Origin: Ectopseudomonas guguanensis
GTDB lineage: Bacteria > Pseudomonadota > Gammaproteobacteria > Pseudomonadales > Pseudomonadaceae
Direction: 5' to 3'
Assembly: GCF_900104265.1 (NCBI RefSeq)
Contig: NZ_FNJJ01000004.1
Location: 62,001-126,000, forward strand
DNA: 64,000 nt
This document shows, one piece after another, positions 63,784-64,000 of this stretch (its first letter is position 1; each line of letters opens with the position of its first letter). The translations under genes were made by a program, and so were the position numbers. Under the pieces are notes generated by a model, which saw only the letters and a program-made list of their open reading frames with translations, did no database searches and was not told the origin of the DNA.

Positions 63784-64000
63784 CTAGGCCAGCCTCCAGG
63801 CCGCCAAACCCAGGCACAGCCAGCCGATCAGGAAGGCGACGCCGCCGAACGGGGTGATCATGCCGAGCTTGCCGATGCCGCTGAGGGTCAGCAGGTAGAG
63901 GCTGCCGGAGAACAGCAGGATGCCCACGGCGAAGGCGCCGCCAGCCAGGTTTATCAAACGTCCGGGCATGTGCAGCGCCAGCAGACCGACGCCGAACAGG
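63784..64000 (-). CDS. DUF423 membrane protein, 5' end cut by window end
   Basis: The minus-strand frame is open from the stop at 63784 through the window edge; 71 codons are visible, reading 'LFGVGLLALHMPGRLINLAG' and then 'LLFSGSLYLLTLSG', 'ITPFGGVAFLIGWLCLGLAA'. This is the C-terminal part of DUF423 (about 120 residues, four helices). An internal Met at 63969 is not the true start because family homology continues beyond it. The neighbourhood next to thiS matches other Pseudomonas. Function unknown. Confidence 0.88.
   Translation of the reverse strand, partial: LFGVGLLALHMPGRLINLAGGAFAVGILLFSGSLYLLTLSGIGKLGMITPFGGVAFLIGWLCLGLAAWRLA

Overview
The window is high-GC, densely coded chromosomal DNA from a Pseudomonas. 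The gene sets are Pseudomonas core loci: creBC/creD, gbcA/gbcB with glyA-soxBDAG-purU-fdhA, thiI/glnA/ntrBC, pilT/pilU-yggS-proC-yggT, metX/metW-rdgB-hemW and thiS-thiG-trmB. Their relative order differs from what I recall of P. aeruginosa PAO1, so a species of the mendocina/oleovorans/alcaligenes type is more likely. That species guess is inference only. I saw no rRNA, tRNA, CRISPR array, prophage or transposase gene.

Region 1 (1-11.5 kb): creD (cut by the window start) and creC/creB lie on the minus strand but about 8.4 kb apart. Between them on the plus strand are a secreted lytic polysaccharide monooxygenase, a secreted subtilisin-like protease, and a FAN1-type nuclease plus DinG-type helicase pair headed by a LexA-box-like palindrome. 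A small secreted 13-residue-repeat protein and a tandem block of extragenic palindromes follow.

Region 2 (11.7-17.4 kb): CBS-domain protein, chemoreceptor, retropepsin-like RimK-locus protein, HD-GYP protein and PlsC-type acyltransferase.

Region 3 (17.5-32.1 kb): glycine betaine to glycine/serine catabolism. GbcAB demethylates betaine. SoxBDAG oxidises sarcosine to glycine, releasing one-carbon units that GlyA, PurU and FdhA process. A low-specificity threonine aldolase is also present. The long gaps of the sox operon are filled with palindromic repeats. The glyA upstream region carries a perfect inverted repeat and a cluster of DnaA-box-like repeats. A possible 24-residue membrane peptide overlaps the gbcA stop.

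Region 4 (32.1-45.3 kb): a solitary nucleotidyltransferase, typA, thiI, then the nitrogen hub glnA and ntrBC with readable sigma-54 promoters and NtrC sites, and two tandem DUF4124 proteins between them. A TM2 protein and a second SOS operon follow: a radical-SAM DNA repair pair behind a perfect LexA palindrome.

Region 5 (45.3-64 kb): pilU/pilT, yggS-proC-yggT-yggU, a dynamin-like GTPase, metX-metW, DUF4426, rdgB-hemW, a secreted zinc metalloprotease whose propeptide-like domain is a separate membrane-anchored protein, DUF3392, DUF1329, a MITE-like element, trmB, thiG, thiS and a DUF423 gene cut by the window end.

The most unusual items are the split protease/propeptide pair, the interrupted cre locus, two SOS operons in one window, the DnaA-box-like repeat cluster, the heptamer tandem repeat inside the start of hemW, and the possible small peptide coupled to gbcA.
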